A DNA stretch of 64,000 bases, from assembly GCF_003669035.1 (NCBI RefSeq), contig NZ_CP033070.1, forward strand, positions 3,410,001-3,474,000. The letters are read 5' to 3'. The translations under genes and the position numbers were made by a program. The notes under the pieces were generated by a model. It worked only from the letters and a program-made list of their open reading frames with translations, was not told the origin of the DNA and ran no database searches. The stretch is from Chryseobacterium sp. 3008163 (lineage in GTDB: Bacteria; Bacteroidota; Bacteroidia; Flavobacteriales; Weeksellaceae). Below, in pieces: positions 45,304-53,571 of this stretch; the first letter of the stretch is position 1; each line of letters begins with the position of its first letter.

Positions 45304-46110
45304 TTATGGATTGGGTTGTTCAGACTTCTTTGCTTTAATTTCTTCATCATACGTATGAAGTACGTTGAAATCTTCAGTCTGCTCAATAGCGGTCATGATT
45401 TTCAGAAGAATTTGTTGTGCATTTTCTTCGTCGTAGTTGATATCTAATGGTTTTTTAAATTCCATTGTTGGTTTTACTCCGGTTACTTTTACACGAAGTC
45501 CTTTTTTATCAAACGCTCTTCTGAATCCATTTATTTTAATTGGAATAACAATTGGTCTTTGATTTTTAATCAATTTTGCCGTTCCTTTTCTTCCCTGTGC
45601 AAATGCTGCAGTGGTTCCCTGCGGGAAAGTGGCCACCCAACCGTTGTCTAAGGCTTTCATGATGTTATCAATTTCGCTCAAATCAACCATTCTGTTGACA
45701 TTTTTACCTTCGGCTCTCCATGTTCTTTTAACTGTTACTGCGCCTGCGATTTTAAAAATTTTCGGAAGGATCCCTTTATTCATGGTTTCTTCGGCTGCAA
45801 CGTAATAAAAGTCAACTCTTGGGTTGAGAAGATAGATAGGATTTTTTATGGTATTTAGATAGCCATTGTTTACTGCACAAAATGCATGATACATTGCAGC
45901 AACGTCAGCAAAATAAGTCTGATGATTGGAAACGAAAAGGACATTAGAATCCGGAAGGTCTACTAAATGTTCTGTTCCGGTGATTTTCAGCTTATTAAAA
46001 CCGTTAAATCTTCTGTAAGAAATAATTCCCAGAATAAAAATAATAAACCTTTTTAAAAATAAGGAGTGCCGAACGAATCGGTGAATATGTTCTTCTTCGC
46101 CATTTTTCAA
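45304..46110 (-). CDS. 1-acyl-sn-glycerol-3-phosphate acyltransferase (PlsC)-like protein
   Basis: 268 residues. The acyltransferase motif I appears as VSNHQTYFADV (HxxxxD), and the later FPQGTTAAFAQG and KNQRPIVIPIKI correspond to motifs III and IV. It has an N-terminal hydrophobic segment. PlsC enzymes acylate lysophosphatidic acid at the membrane. The exact acceptor is uncertain because several PlsC-like paralogues make lipids other than phosphatidate. Confidence 0.85.
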   Translation of the reverse strand: MKNGEEEHIHRFVRHSLFLKRFIIFILGIISYRRFNGFNKLKITGTEHLVDLPDSNVLFVSNHQTYFADVAAMYHAFCAVNNGYLNTIKNPIYLLNPRVDFYYVAAEETMNKGILPKIFKIAGAVTVKRTWRAEGKNVNRMVDLSEIDNIMKALDNGWVATFPQGTTAAFAQGRKGTAKLIKNQRPIVIPIKINGFRRAFDKKGLRVKVTGVKPTMEFKKPLDINYDEENAQQILLKIMTAIEQTEDFNVLHTYDEEIKAKKSEQPNP

Positions 46111-46131
46111 TTAAACATAATATCTGCAAAG

Positions 46132-46761
46132 TTACATTTTTTTAATCAACTGACTGAACTCGCTGAGTATCATTGCAGTTGCTCCCCAAATGATATATCC
46201 GTTGAAATTAATTACAGGAACTTCTTTTCCTCCTGCACCTGGCAATGACATTATTTCCGGTGAATCCGGTAGATTTAAAAATGAGGTGATTGGAAATTCA
46301 ATAACTTCTACTGCCTCACTTTCCTGAAGAATAAACTCAGGATTTCTTTTTGAATAAGAGATGTAAGGATAAACATAAAAATTACTTGGCGGAATGTAAA
46401 TAGGAGACATCTCACGGATGATTCTTACATAAGGTTTCTCTAAACCGATTTCTTCTGATGTCTCACGAATGGCAGTTTCAGCAAAATCTCTGTCATATTC
46501 TTCACGTTTTCCTCCAGGTAAAGATATTTGTCCGCTGTGTCTGTCGCGCTCATTTTCTGTTCTTTGGATGAGTGGGAAAAACCATTCGTTATCCCTTAGA
46601 TAAAGAACAATATTTACGGCAGCAAATTTTGGATTGTTTTCTATAATCTGATCATGGGTAAGAACTTCACGGTATGGCGGCGAGAAAACTCCATGTGCAT
46701 TGGCGCCGCCGAGCTGAGCTTTTTTGATTTTTTGCAGTAAATCTTTTCCAAAACTTTCCAT
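46132..46761 (-). CDS. NUDIX hydrolase, CoA pyrophosphatase-like
   Basis: 209 residues. The Nudix box, GGKREEYDRDFAETAIRETSEEIGL, fits GX5EX7REUXEEXGU, and the preceding SLPG with a following YIPPSNFYVYPYISY matches the CoA pyrophosphatase (NudL-like) group. Such enzymes cleave CoA or nucleotide diphosphates. It lies upstream of the acyltransferase gene by 21 bases on the same strand, so they are probably co-transcribed. Confidence 0.9.
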   Translation of the reverse strand: MESFGKDLLQKIKKAQLGGANAHGVFSPPYREVLTHDQIIENNPKFAAVNIVLYLRDNEWFFPLIQRTENERDRHSGQISLPGGKREEYDRDFAETAIRETSEEIGLEKPYVRIIREMSPIYIPPSNFYVYPYISYSKRNPEFILQESEAVEVIEFPITSFLNLPDSPEIMSLPGAGGKEVPVINFNGYIIWGATAMILSEFSQLIKKM

Positions 46762-46839
46762 ATCTCAAAATTACTAATATATCTTATAAAAAGGAATACT
46801 TGTTGATGTTAATTAACCATAATTTTTCTTTCAATTTCT

Positions 46840-46918
46840 CTACCGTATTTTTACGTAGTTCTCAACTACCTATTACTAATGACTAGCTCAAACTGAAAAC
46901 AGTTACGATTCAAACTGT
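46840..46918. promoter_or_regulatory. Dyad-symmetric sites upstream of the curli operon
   Basis: Two separate dyads: CTACcGTA-tttt-TACGTAG (46840-46858) and ACAGTT-N8-AACTGT (46899-46918), about 60 to 138 bases before the -7 box of csgA. They are candidate operator sites. Confidence 0.45.
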
Positions 46919-46977
46919 ATCCAATGATATTATAAATTTACCCTTTTACGGTGGTATTTTTCAGGTTGTGATAGCTC

Positions 46978-46985
46978 TAAATTTG
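46978..46985 (+). promoter_or_regulatory. -7 box of the curli operon
   Basis: TAAATTTG, 28 bases before the csgA ATG. No strong -33 is evident, which would fit activator-dependent expression. Confidence 0.55.
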
Positions 46986-47012
46986 TATCACTAACCAATA
47001 AAATTTCTTACC

Positions 47013-48194
47013 ATGAAAAAATTAGTAACAGGAGCTTTCGCTCTTACAGCAATGGGACTTACTTTTGCCCAAGAAAATACCAACAATGCTACACAAGCAG
47101 GTAGCGGTAACAATTTGACTGTAACCCAAAGATTACAGGAAAATAAAAACGTCTACAGTCAAACAGGTGTGTCTAACGAAGGTACTGTAACACAATACGG
47201 TAGATTTAACGAAAATAAAACAACTCAATCGGGAAGTGATAATACGGCTACTACTACACAGGGGACAAGTGCAGCTCAATTCGGTCTTCGTAACTCAGTA
47301 GAGCAGATCCAAACTGGTGATGACCATACAGCAACTGCTTCTCAATTGAAAACTGCAGATTCTGATATCATGCAGACACAAGTGGGAGGAGATAACAACT
47401 GGGCTTCTGCAAGTCAGCGTGACAATACTTCTCTTTCTGGAATTATACAATATCAGGACGGTAATGATAACGTTGCGACGGCTACGCAGGAAGGTAATAA
47501 TCTTAGTGCAGCTGTAGTAGGACGTTTAAATGATATCAATCAAAAACAAGAAGGTGATGATAACGAGGCTACTGCGACTCAACTGGTGAGTGCAAACTCT
47601 AGCATTATGCAAGATCAGTTAGGTGACAGAAACATAGCGATGGCTACACAAGGTAATGGGTCTTTCAACGGAGGTAGAGGAAATTCAGCTGAGCAAATTC
47701 AAGATGGTGACGATAACTATGCAATGGTTGAGCAGGTAGGTTCAAATAACATTTCTTATCAGTTATCTAATGGAAACAATAATGAAAGCTATGGTTATCA
47801 AAATGGTTCTGATAACAACCTTGAAGTTCGCCAAGTTGGAGATTTTAACATAGCAGATTCTGAACAAAGAGGTTTTGATAATTCAGCTACAATTAACCAA
47901 ACCGGAAATGAAAACGAAGCGTATTCTTACCAGAGAGGTATCTCAAATAACAGTGTAATAGTATCACAAACAGGAGACGGTAACATCTCTAACACTAATC
48001 AGGATGGGATTTTCGGATTATCTTGGGATAACGAAATTAGTCACACTCAAAATGGTGATAACAACAAAAGTACAGATGTACAATATGGTTGGAATAATAC
48101 TTCTACAGTTTCTCAAACGGGAATGGGTAACGTACATGTAGGATCACAAGTAGGATTCAACAACAATATTACTGTAACTCAAAGCGGAAATTAA
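47013..48194 (+). CDS. csgA: Curlin repeat protein, major curli subunit (CsgA-like)
   Basis: 393 residues with a signal peptide (MKKLVTGAFALTAMGLTFAQ). The whole mature part is a run of roughly sixteen curlin-like repeats of about 22 residues built on Q-x-G-x-x-N-x-(A/V)-x-x-x-Q, such as QTGDDHTATASQ, QEGDDNEATATQ and QNGDNNKSTDVQ. Each repeat should form one strand-loop-strand unit of the amyloid stack. It is much longer than E. coli CsgA (151 residues, five repeats) and is rich in Asp/Asn/Gln. A terminator follows, which would raise its level above the downstream genes. Confidence 0.93.
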   Translation: MKKLVTGAFALTAMGLTFAQENTNNATQAGSGNNLTVTQRLQENKNVYSQTGVSNEGTVTQYGRFNENKTTQSGSDNTATTTQGTSAAQFGLRNSVEQIQTGDDHTATASQLKTADSDIMQTQVGGDNNWASASQRDNTSLSGIIQYQDGNDNVATATQEGNNLSAAVVGRLNDINQKQEGDDNEATATQLVSANSSIMQDQLGDRNIAMATQGNGSFNGGRGNSAEQIQDGDDNYAMVEQVGSNNISYQLSNGNNNESYGYQNGSDNNLEVRQVGDFNIADSEQRGFDNSATINQTGNENEAYSYQRGISNNSVIVSQTGDGNISNTNQDGIFGLSWDNEISHTQNGDNNKSTDVQYGWNNTSTVSQTGMGNVHVGSQVGFNNNITVTQSGN

Positions 48195-48215
48195 TTTCAT
48201 TCATATTAATACTGT

Positions 48216-48241
48216 AAAGGAGAGACTTAGGTTTCTCCTTT
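48216..48241 (+). terminator. Terminator after csgA (possibly partial)
   Basis: AAAGGAGA/TCTCCTTT stem with a T run. It probably attenuates transcription into csgB. Confidence 0.7.
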
Positions 48242-48367
48242 TTTTTTGGCTACAATAGTTTAGCGTATAAATACGGAAGCGGGTAACCATAAACCGTGAT
48301 TTTCTATAAGTAACCGTTTCACGTGTTTTGTAAAGCACTGTATTCAAGTACCTTTAAAAAAATAAAA

Positions 48368-48781
48368 ATGAAAACCTTTGAGAAAATATTTATTACCCTG
48401 GCGCTTCTCTCAACAATGTTGGCGAAGTCGCAGCAAATAGACTGGAATCGTATCAACAGCCAGACTGCAGTTGATATGATTAATTTACAGAATGCAGACC
48501 AATTTTTATCTGCCTCTTCCATTTCACAAGTTGCACAAGTTGGGAATTCAAATACTGCAGATTTAAATATAAATGCCAAAACTAATATTGTTGTGCAGCA
48601 ATTTGGTGATCAAAACAGTATTTATTTTAATAATGCATTTTATTCAAAAGAAGCAAAAACAGCAATCACAACCCAAGGTAATAACAATATTGTTGATATT
48701 GCAGGAAGTAACAGTGTCTCTGAAGGCATGCATCTGAATGTAAAAGGCGAGAATTTGACGGTTTTTATGCGAAATTATTAA
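48368..48781 (+). CDS. Curlin-associated minor subunit (CsgB-like nucleator)
   Basis: 137 residues from the ATG at 48368 (MKTFEKIFITLALLSTMLAKSQ signal); an upstream ATG would precede the signal and is rejected. It carries a few curlin-type repeats (QVAQVGNSNTADLNIN, VVQQFGDQNSIYFN, TTQGNNNIVDIAGSN). Size, position after csgA and few repeats suit CsgB, the surface-anchored nucleator in E. coli. That role is inferred, as the sequences are too divergent to assign strictly. Confidence 0.78.
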   Translation: MKTFEKIFITLALLSTMLAKSQQIDWNRINSQTAVDMINLQNADQFLSASSISQVAQVGNSNTADLNINAKTNIVVQQFGDQNSIYFNNAFYSKEAKTAITTQGNNNIVDIAGSNSVSEGMHLNVKGENLTVFMRNY

Positions 48782-48790
48782 ACTTCTGTT

Positions 48791-49522
48791 ATGAAAAATT
48801 TCATCTTTATATCGTACAGCTTTCTTTTTGTGTTCTTGTCGATTTTCACTTTTGGGCAGGATGACAAAAAGATTGTCGCAAAAATAGAGAAAGATGTCGT
48901 AGAAAAGCAGCTGAAAATTAAAGCATTAGTTACCAATAATACTTCTACCTATCAGGAATTGAATTACCTTTTGATTTCAATTAAAAAAGGAGCCAGCGGA
49001 AATCTTTCAAACAATAAACAGAGCGGGAAATTTTCTATCAATCCTAATGAGAGCAAAGCCTTATCTGAAATGAGTGTAAATCTCGATCAGCGAGATGCCA
49101 TAAAAGCTTTCCTATACATTCGCGACGAGCAGACACAAAAACTATTGGCAAAAGACAGCCTGGAAATCAATCAGGATTTTTTTAAGAAATCAGTAAGTGT
49201 TATTGAAAAAGAAGAAGCTTTTGAATTGAGCGGATTGACGATTGACGAGACAAAAAGCAAAGTAGGAAGAGACTTTTACGATTTATTTTATATTCAGTAC
49301 AGTCAAATTCCTGACAAGAGCAATTCTGCGATTACAATTACCGAACTGCCAGCCAGAGGAACAAGCGGACAGATCAATATACAGGTTGATGATAAACTCG
49401 TCTATAGTTTTATGACCAATCCCAGTGAAGACTATCTGAGGGAACAGTTAGATTATACTTTGAGGTATATAAAAGACTATAACGCCCGGAAGAATCTCAT
49501 TAAAAACGAATTCATCTACTAA
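48791..49522 (+). CDS. csgE: CsgE with an N-terminal CsgC/CsgH-like domain
   Basis: 243 residues. After a signal peptide (to about 23), residues 24-120 contain LLISIKKGASGNLSNNKQSG and SEMSVNLDQRDAIKAFLYIRD, which match in layout CsgC/CsgH, periplasmic inhibitors of curlin aggregation. Residues 135-243 are a full CsgE (FELSGLTIDETKSKVGRDFYDLFYIQYSQ), the periplasmic adaptor that feeds subunits to CsgG. In E. coli these are two separate genes. Here the order csgB, csgE, csgF, csgG and short gaps show one operon. The CsgE part is sure; the CsgC/H-like call is by alignment by eye. Confidence 0.88.
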   Translation: MKNFIFISYSFLFVFLSIFTFGQDDKKIVAKIEKDVVEKQLKIKALVTNNTSTYQELNYLLISIKKGASGNLSNNKQSGKFSINPNESKALSEMSVNLDQRDAIKAFLYIRDEQTQKLLAKDSLEINQDFFKKSVSVIEKEEAFELSGLTIDETKSKVGRDFYDLFYIQYSQIPDKSNSAITITELPARGTSGQINIQVDDKLVYSFMTNPSEDYLREQLDYTLRYIKDYNARKNLIKNEFIY

Positions 49523-49534
49523 AAACTAACTACC

Positions 49535-49942
49535 ATGAAAACTCTTTTTACAGCAATGATTTTTTTATCAGGATTTTTTCTGGCAAAATCTCAACAGCTG
49601 GTATACAAACCGATTAATCCTGCCTTTGGTGGCGATACATTCAATTATCAATGGTTATTGAGCTCAGCGAGTGCTCAGAATCAGTTTGATGATAAATTAA
49701 GCAACAGCCCTACCGGAAACTCAGGCTCTCTGAGTAATTTCACAGACAGCTTAAACCGACAGGTTTTGAGTGAGTTATCAAGGAAATTATTTCAGGATCA
49801 GTTTGGCTCCGGAGGCGTGCAGGCAGGAAATTATATGTTTGGGTCATTGTATCTTCAGATTACGAATACAGCTCAAGGCATGATGATCAGTATTTTGGAC
49901 ACCAATACCGGTGAGCAATCTGAGATTGTGGTTCCGAAATAA
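49535..49942 (+). CDS. csgF: Curli assembly protein CsgF
   Basis: 135 residues; MKTLFTAMIFLSGFFLAKSQQ is the signal. QLVYKPINPAFGGDTFNYQWLLSSASAQ is the CsgF signature, which inserts in the CsgG pore and couples secretion to CsgB. The C-terminal part is close in length to the E. coli protein (138). It sits 12 bases after csgE and 29 before csgG. Confidence 0.95.
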   Translation: MKTLFTAMIFLSGFFLAKSQQLVYKPINPAFGGDTFNYQWLLSSASAQNQFDDKLSNSPTGNSGSLSNFTDSLNRQVLSELSRKLFQDQFGSGGVQAGNYMFGSLYLQITNTAQGMMISILDTNTGEQSEIVVPK

Positions 49943-49971
49943 TTTAAAAAACTAAAACTAAAAACCTTACC

Positions 49972-51327
49972 ATGAGAATCTATACGAAATTCAGAATCGT
50001 ATTTGGCATTGTGCTTTTGTATGTTATGCAAGGCTGCACTTCCATTCTTGGACTTCCCGCAGAGAAAGAAAAATCGATGATGGGAGAGATTACCCCTTAC
50101 ACCACAGAACTTCGAAATTTACCTTTGCCAAAAGAAAAAATCGTTATAGGCGTTTATAAATTCCGTGATCAGACTGGTCAATACAAGCCGTCAGAAAACG
50201 GAAATAACTGGAGTACGGCAGTTCCGCAGGGTACTACAACCATCCTCATCAAAGCATTAGAAGACAGCAGATGGTTTACGCCTATTGAAAGAGAAAATAT
50301 TGCCAATCTTCTTAACGAAAGACAGATCATCAGATCTACACGTCAAGAGTATCTTAAAGATGTAGGCCAGGCTTTACCACCGTTATTGTACGCAGGAACT
50401 CTTTTAGAGGGTGGTGTGATCTCTTACGACAGTAATATTATGACTGGTGGAATTGGCGCAAGATATTTCGGTATCGGTGCCTCGACACAATACAGACAAG
50501 ACAGAATCACAATTTATCTAAGAGCGGTTTCTACTTTAAATGGTGAAATTCTAAAAACTGTCTATGTTTCAAAAACAATTCTCTCTACAAGCATCAACGG
50601 AAGTTTTTTTAAATATGTTGATACAGAAAGGCTGTTGGAAGCTGAGGTTGGGGTGACCCAAAATGAGCCTATCCAAATGGCGGTTACCGATGCAATCGAA
50701 AAAGCAGTGAAATCGTTAATCGTTGAAGGCATCAGAGATAAAATCTGGGGGAAAGCTGTTGATGTACCTGCAAAATATCAGCAAATAGTTGATGAGTATA
50801 ATGCAGAGCAGAAAATTAGCAATAATAGATTGGTTGGAAATAAATATCCTACAAATGACAGACAGAACGTTTCTATTTTCGGGCAAATTGAAGCCAATAA
50901 AGTAAGAGGCGATTATGTAAATCCTAAAACTACAATTGGAGGTAAGCTAGGAATTAAATATTTTTTTGCAGATAATTTTAATCTTGAAGCCAACGCCAAT
51001 GTTTTTACACTCGAAAATGAAAATATAATCTCAAAAACATATGTAGGGGCAGAGCTTAATCTTGAGTATCTTATTATTCCGAAATTCAAGCTTTCACCTT
51101 ATGTGTATGCAGGTTTAGGTTCAATGTTTTCTACCGACAAAACAAGATATAAAGGTCAGTTTGGTGGCGGTCTAGAATATCTTGTTCAGAAAAATTTGGG
51201 TTTAAGACTTTCTTCTCAATATGATTTGGGATTTACTGACGATTGGGACGGCTTTGTGAATGGTCAAAGAAAAGATCAAAATTTGAGATTTGCTTTAGGA
51301 ATTAATTTTTATATCGGAAAAAAATAA
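49972..51327 (+). CDS. csgG: Curli secretion channel lipoprotein CsgG with an additional C-terminal barrel-like domain
   Basis: 451 residues against 277 in E. coli. Lipobox MQGC puts the lipid on Cys22. Residues about 30-275 are CsgG: LRNLPLPKEKIVIGVYKFRDQTGQYKPS, STAVPQGTTTILIKALEDS, FTPIERENIANLLNERQIIR and GARYFGIGASTQYRQDRITIYLRAVS. Residues about 300-451 add amphipathic strands (GIKYFFADNFNLEANAN, YLIIPKFKLSPYVYAGLG, FALGINFYIGK) that look like an outer-membrane barrel of the OmpA type. CsgG forms a nonameric pore in the outer membrane; the extra domain could anchor or gate it. Confidence 0.93.
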   Translation: MRIYTKFRIVFGIVLLYVMQGCTSILGLPAEKEKSMMGEITPYTTELRNLPLPKEKIVIGVYKFRDQTGQYKPSENGNNWSTAVPQGTTTILIKALEDSRWFTPIERENIANLLNERQIIRSTRQEYLKDVGQALPPLLYAGTLLEGGVISYDSNIMTGGIGARYFGIGASTQYRQDRITIYLRAVSTLNGEILKTVYVSKTILSTSINGSFFKYVDTERLLEAEVGVTQNEPIQMAVTDAIEKAVKSLIVEGIRDKIWGKAVDVPAKYQQIVDEYNAEQKISNNRLVGNKYPTNDRQNVSIFGQIEANKVRGDYVNPKTTIGGKLGIKYFFADNFNLEANANVFTLENENIISKTYVGAELNLEYLIIPKFKLSPYVYAGLGSMFSTDKTRYKGQFGGGLEYLVQKNLGLRLSSQYDLGFTDDWDGFVNGQRKDQNLRFALGINFYIGKK

Positions 51328-51338
51328 AAACGTAAACT

Positions 51339-52844
51339 ATGAAAACTTATATCAAAATATTCTCAATACTGATTTTGCTTTTCACGTTGGCTTCATGCAG
51401 TGAAGACTTGGTAGAGCAGAGCCAAAAAGGTGTGCTTAAAGGCAAAGTAGTAAAGAAAGGAACAAATGTAGCTATTGCAAATGCGAAAATTTTCACCACA
51501 CCAAGTACGCAAACTGTATTTAGTGATAAAGATGGGATGTTTGAAATTAAAGATATTCCGAAAGGTAATTATTCTATAAAAGCTGAACTCACAGGGTATG
51601 TCACTAATTTTCAAGCTGTAAATATTCAGAGTGAGAACCAGATTGTTACTGTTGTTTTTGAAATGGATGATGATGAATCTCTCAATTCTCCGCCTACAGC
51701 ACCGGTATTATTAAGCCCGATTGATAATGCTGAAAATCAACCATTGACGGTACAACTTAGTTGGAACGCTACTGATCCTGATAAAACAGACAGTCTTACG
51801 TATAAACTTACGGTTAAAAATAATATCAATACCAATGTTATTGAGGTGAATGATCTGAAGGTAAAGACTTATACTTTGTCTAATTTGCAATTTGGGGTAA
51901 GTTATTTTTGGCAGGTTTCTGTTTCAGACGATATTCATCCGGATGTGTTAAGTCCTGTTTTCAAATTTACTACCAATACAACTCCTGCAAACCGTTATCA
52001 TTATGTGCGTAAGCAAAATGGGAACTTTGTCATCCTGTCCAGCGATAGTCAAGGAAATAATTTTCAACTGACAAACTCAGCAAGCAACAGCTGGAGACCT
52101 AGAAAAAACAATAATGCCGGGCTTGTTGCATTTTTAAGAAACGATGCAGGCGGAAGTCATATTTTCACCGTCAATCCTGATGGTAGCAATCTTTTTAAAG
52201 TGACCCAAATTCCGGTTGTAGGTTTTAATCAGGATGAATTAGATTTTTCTTGGAATACAAGTGGCAGCGCATTTATTTATTCAAATTTTGATAAATTATA
52301 TAGAATTAATAAAGATGGTACCGGGCAGCAGCTTATTTACACAACTCCTGATGGAAGCTTGATTTCAGAGGTTGATTGGAGTTATGACAACAGTAAAATT
52401 GCAATAAAGACCAATAACTTTAGCGGTTACAATACCAAAATTTTTATTATCGATATGCTTGGGAATGTTTTGCAAAATGTTTTTTCAGCTCCCACGGGCG
52501 CAACCGGCGGACTTAATTTTTCTGTAGACGGACAAAAATTACTCTACACGCATGATGTTTCAGGATATCAGGATGCCAATTACAGACAGTTAGATTCTCA
52601 TGTTTTTATTTATAATTTGGCAAACAGTTCGGTTGTAGATGTTACGGTAGAGAGTGACAGGCCTCTTGGGACAAATGATTTAGATCCTAGATTCTCACCC
52701 AATAATTCTCAAATAATATTAATGAATACTTCAAATGACAATATTTCTCAGAAAAATATTGTAGTAATTGATTTAAATAATTTAATGATTGATTTTACCC
52801 GTGCGATATTATTTACAAACGGTGAGATGCCGGATTATGAATAG
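51339..52844 (+). CDS. Curli-operon lipoprotein with CarboxypepD_reg-like, fibronectin-like and beta-propeller regions
   Basis: 501 residues, starting 11 bases after csgG. Lipobox LASC at Cys20. Residues 32-110 resemble a CarboxypepD_reg/PEGA domain (LKGKVVKKGTNVAIANAKIFT, FEIKDIPKGNYSI); residues about 117-215 a fibronectin type III-like domain (PPTAPVLLSPIDNAENQP ... YFWQVSVSDD); the rest shows TolB/WD40-like propeller blades (IFTVNPDGSNLFKVTQ, LYRINKDGTGQQLI, DLDPRFSPNNSQIILMN). No E. coli curli homologue is known to me. By place it is an accessory surface protein for curli. Confidence 0.85.
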   Translation: MKTYIKIFSILILLFTLASCSEDLVEQSQKGVLKGKVVKKGTNVAIANAKIFTTPSTQTVFSDKDGMFEIKDIPKGNYSIKAELTGYVTNFQAVNIQSENQIVTVVFEMDDDESLNSPPTAPVLLSPIDNAENQPLTVQLSWNATDPDKTDSLTYKLTVKNNINTNVIEVNDLKVKTYTLSNLQFGVSYFWQVSVSDDIHPDVLSPVFKFTTNTTPANRYHYVRKQNGNFVILSSDSQGNNFQLTNSASNSWRPRKNNNAGLVAFLRNDAGGSHIFTVNPDGSNLFKVTQIPVVGFNQDELDFSWNTSGSAFIYSNFDKLYRINKDGTGQQLIYTTPDGSLISEVDWSYDNSKIAIKTNNFSGYNTKIFIIDMLGNVLQNVFSAPTGATGGLNFSVDGQKLLYTHDVSGYQDANYRQLDSHVFIYNLANSSVVDVTVESDRPLGTNDLDPRFSPNNSQIILMNTSNDNISQKNIVVIDLNNLMIDFTRAILFTNGEMPDYE

Positions 52845-52874
52845 AGGCTTATAGATACTTGATGAAACAAAAAA

Positions 52875-52900
52875 AATCAAAACCTTAATGGGTTTTGATT
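52875..52900. terminator. Terminator of the curli operon
   Basis: AATCAAAACC/GGTTTTGATT stem with A and T runs. It serves both the curli operon and the convergent LuxR gene. Confidence 0.85.
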
Positions 52901-52923
52901 TTTTTTCGTCTAAATATTTTGAA

Positions 52924-53571
52924 TTAGCTGAAGATATTATTTTCAAGTGCATATTTTACGACACCTACAGAGTTTTTTACGTTCAATTTCATTAAGATTC
53001 TTTTTCGATGAGTTTCCACAGTATTGATGCTGATAAAAAGTTGCCCGCCAATATCTTTACTGCTGTGACCATCACAAATTAGCTTAAGAATTTCAAGTTC
53101 ACGTCTTGTTAGCGGTTCTTTTATGCTTGAGCTTTGCTTTTCCTGTTCGTTGCTGATGAAGTTAATCATCATTTTCTTTGCATATTCACAAACGTAAATT
53201 TCGTTTGAGCTCAGAGCATTCACAGATTTTATAAACTCGTCATAGCTGCTGTTCTTATCAAGATAACTTTTGATGCCTTTGTTAAAAAGTTTTCTGATCA
53301 CGATGACATCGTAAGAATTTCCTATCACCATGATTTTAATATTATTGTTTTGCGATATCACTTTATCAATACAATTATAGAGATCACTTAACATCAAAAT
53401 ATTTGAACTAATCATGAGATATTCCGGTGGATTGTCTTTAACATGATTGTATAAACCCTCGGAAGTATTAAAAATTTCTATGGAACTAAAAATTTTGTTT
53501 TGTACAAGGAGTTTAGATAAGCCTTCCGTGTACAAAAGCGGCTCATCAAAAATGGTTAAATTAGGTTTCAT
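52924..53571 (-). CDS. LuxR family regulator with a degenerate receiver domain (CsgD-like)
   Basis: 215 residues. The C-terminal LuxR HTH is complete (LTRRELEILKLICDGHSSKDIGGQLFISINTVETHRKRI). The N-terminal 120 residues resemble a receiver, but the acidic pair is reduced (FDEP) and the phospho-acceptor position reads YLMISSN, so Asp is replaced by Ser (about residue 55). E. coli CsgD, the curli activator, is likewise a LuxR protein with an atypical receiver. Its place next to the curli operon, convergent, suggests it controls csg genes. Confidence 0.88.
   Translation of the reverse strand: MKPNLTIFDEPLLYTEGLSKLLVQNKIFSSIEIFNTSEGLYNHVKDNPPEYLMISSNILMLSDLYNCIDKVISQNNNIKIMVIGNSYDVIVIRKLFNKGIKSYLDKNSSYDEFIKSVNALSSNEIYVCEYAKKMMINFISNEQEKQSSSIKEPLTRRELEILKLICDGHSSKDIGGQLFISINTVETHRKRILMKLNVKNSVGVVKYALENNIFS

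Noticed and set aside
47013..48194. Curlin repeats as an adhesin or ice-binding protein
   Set aside because: The adjacent csgE, csgF and csgG genes and the Q-x-G-x-x-N spacing identify curli.
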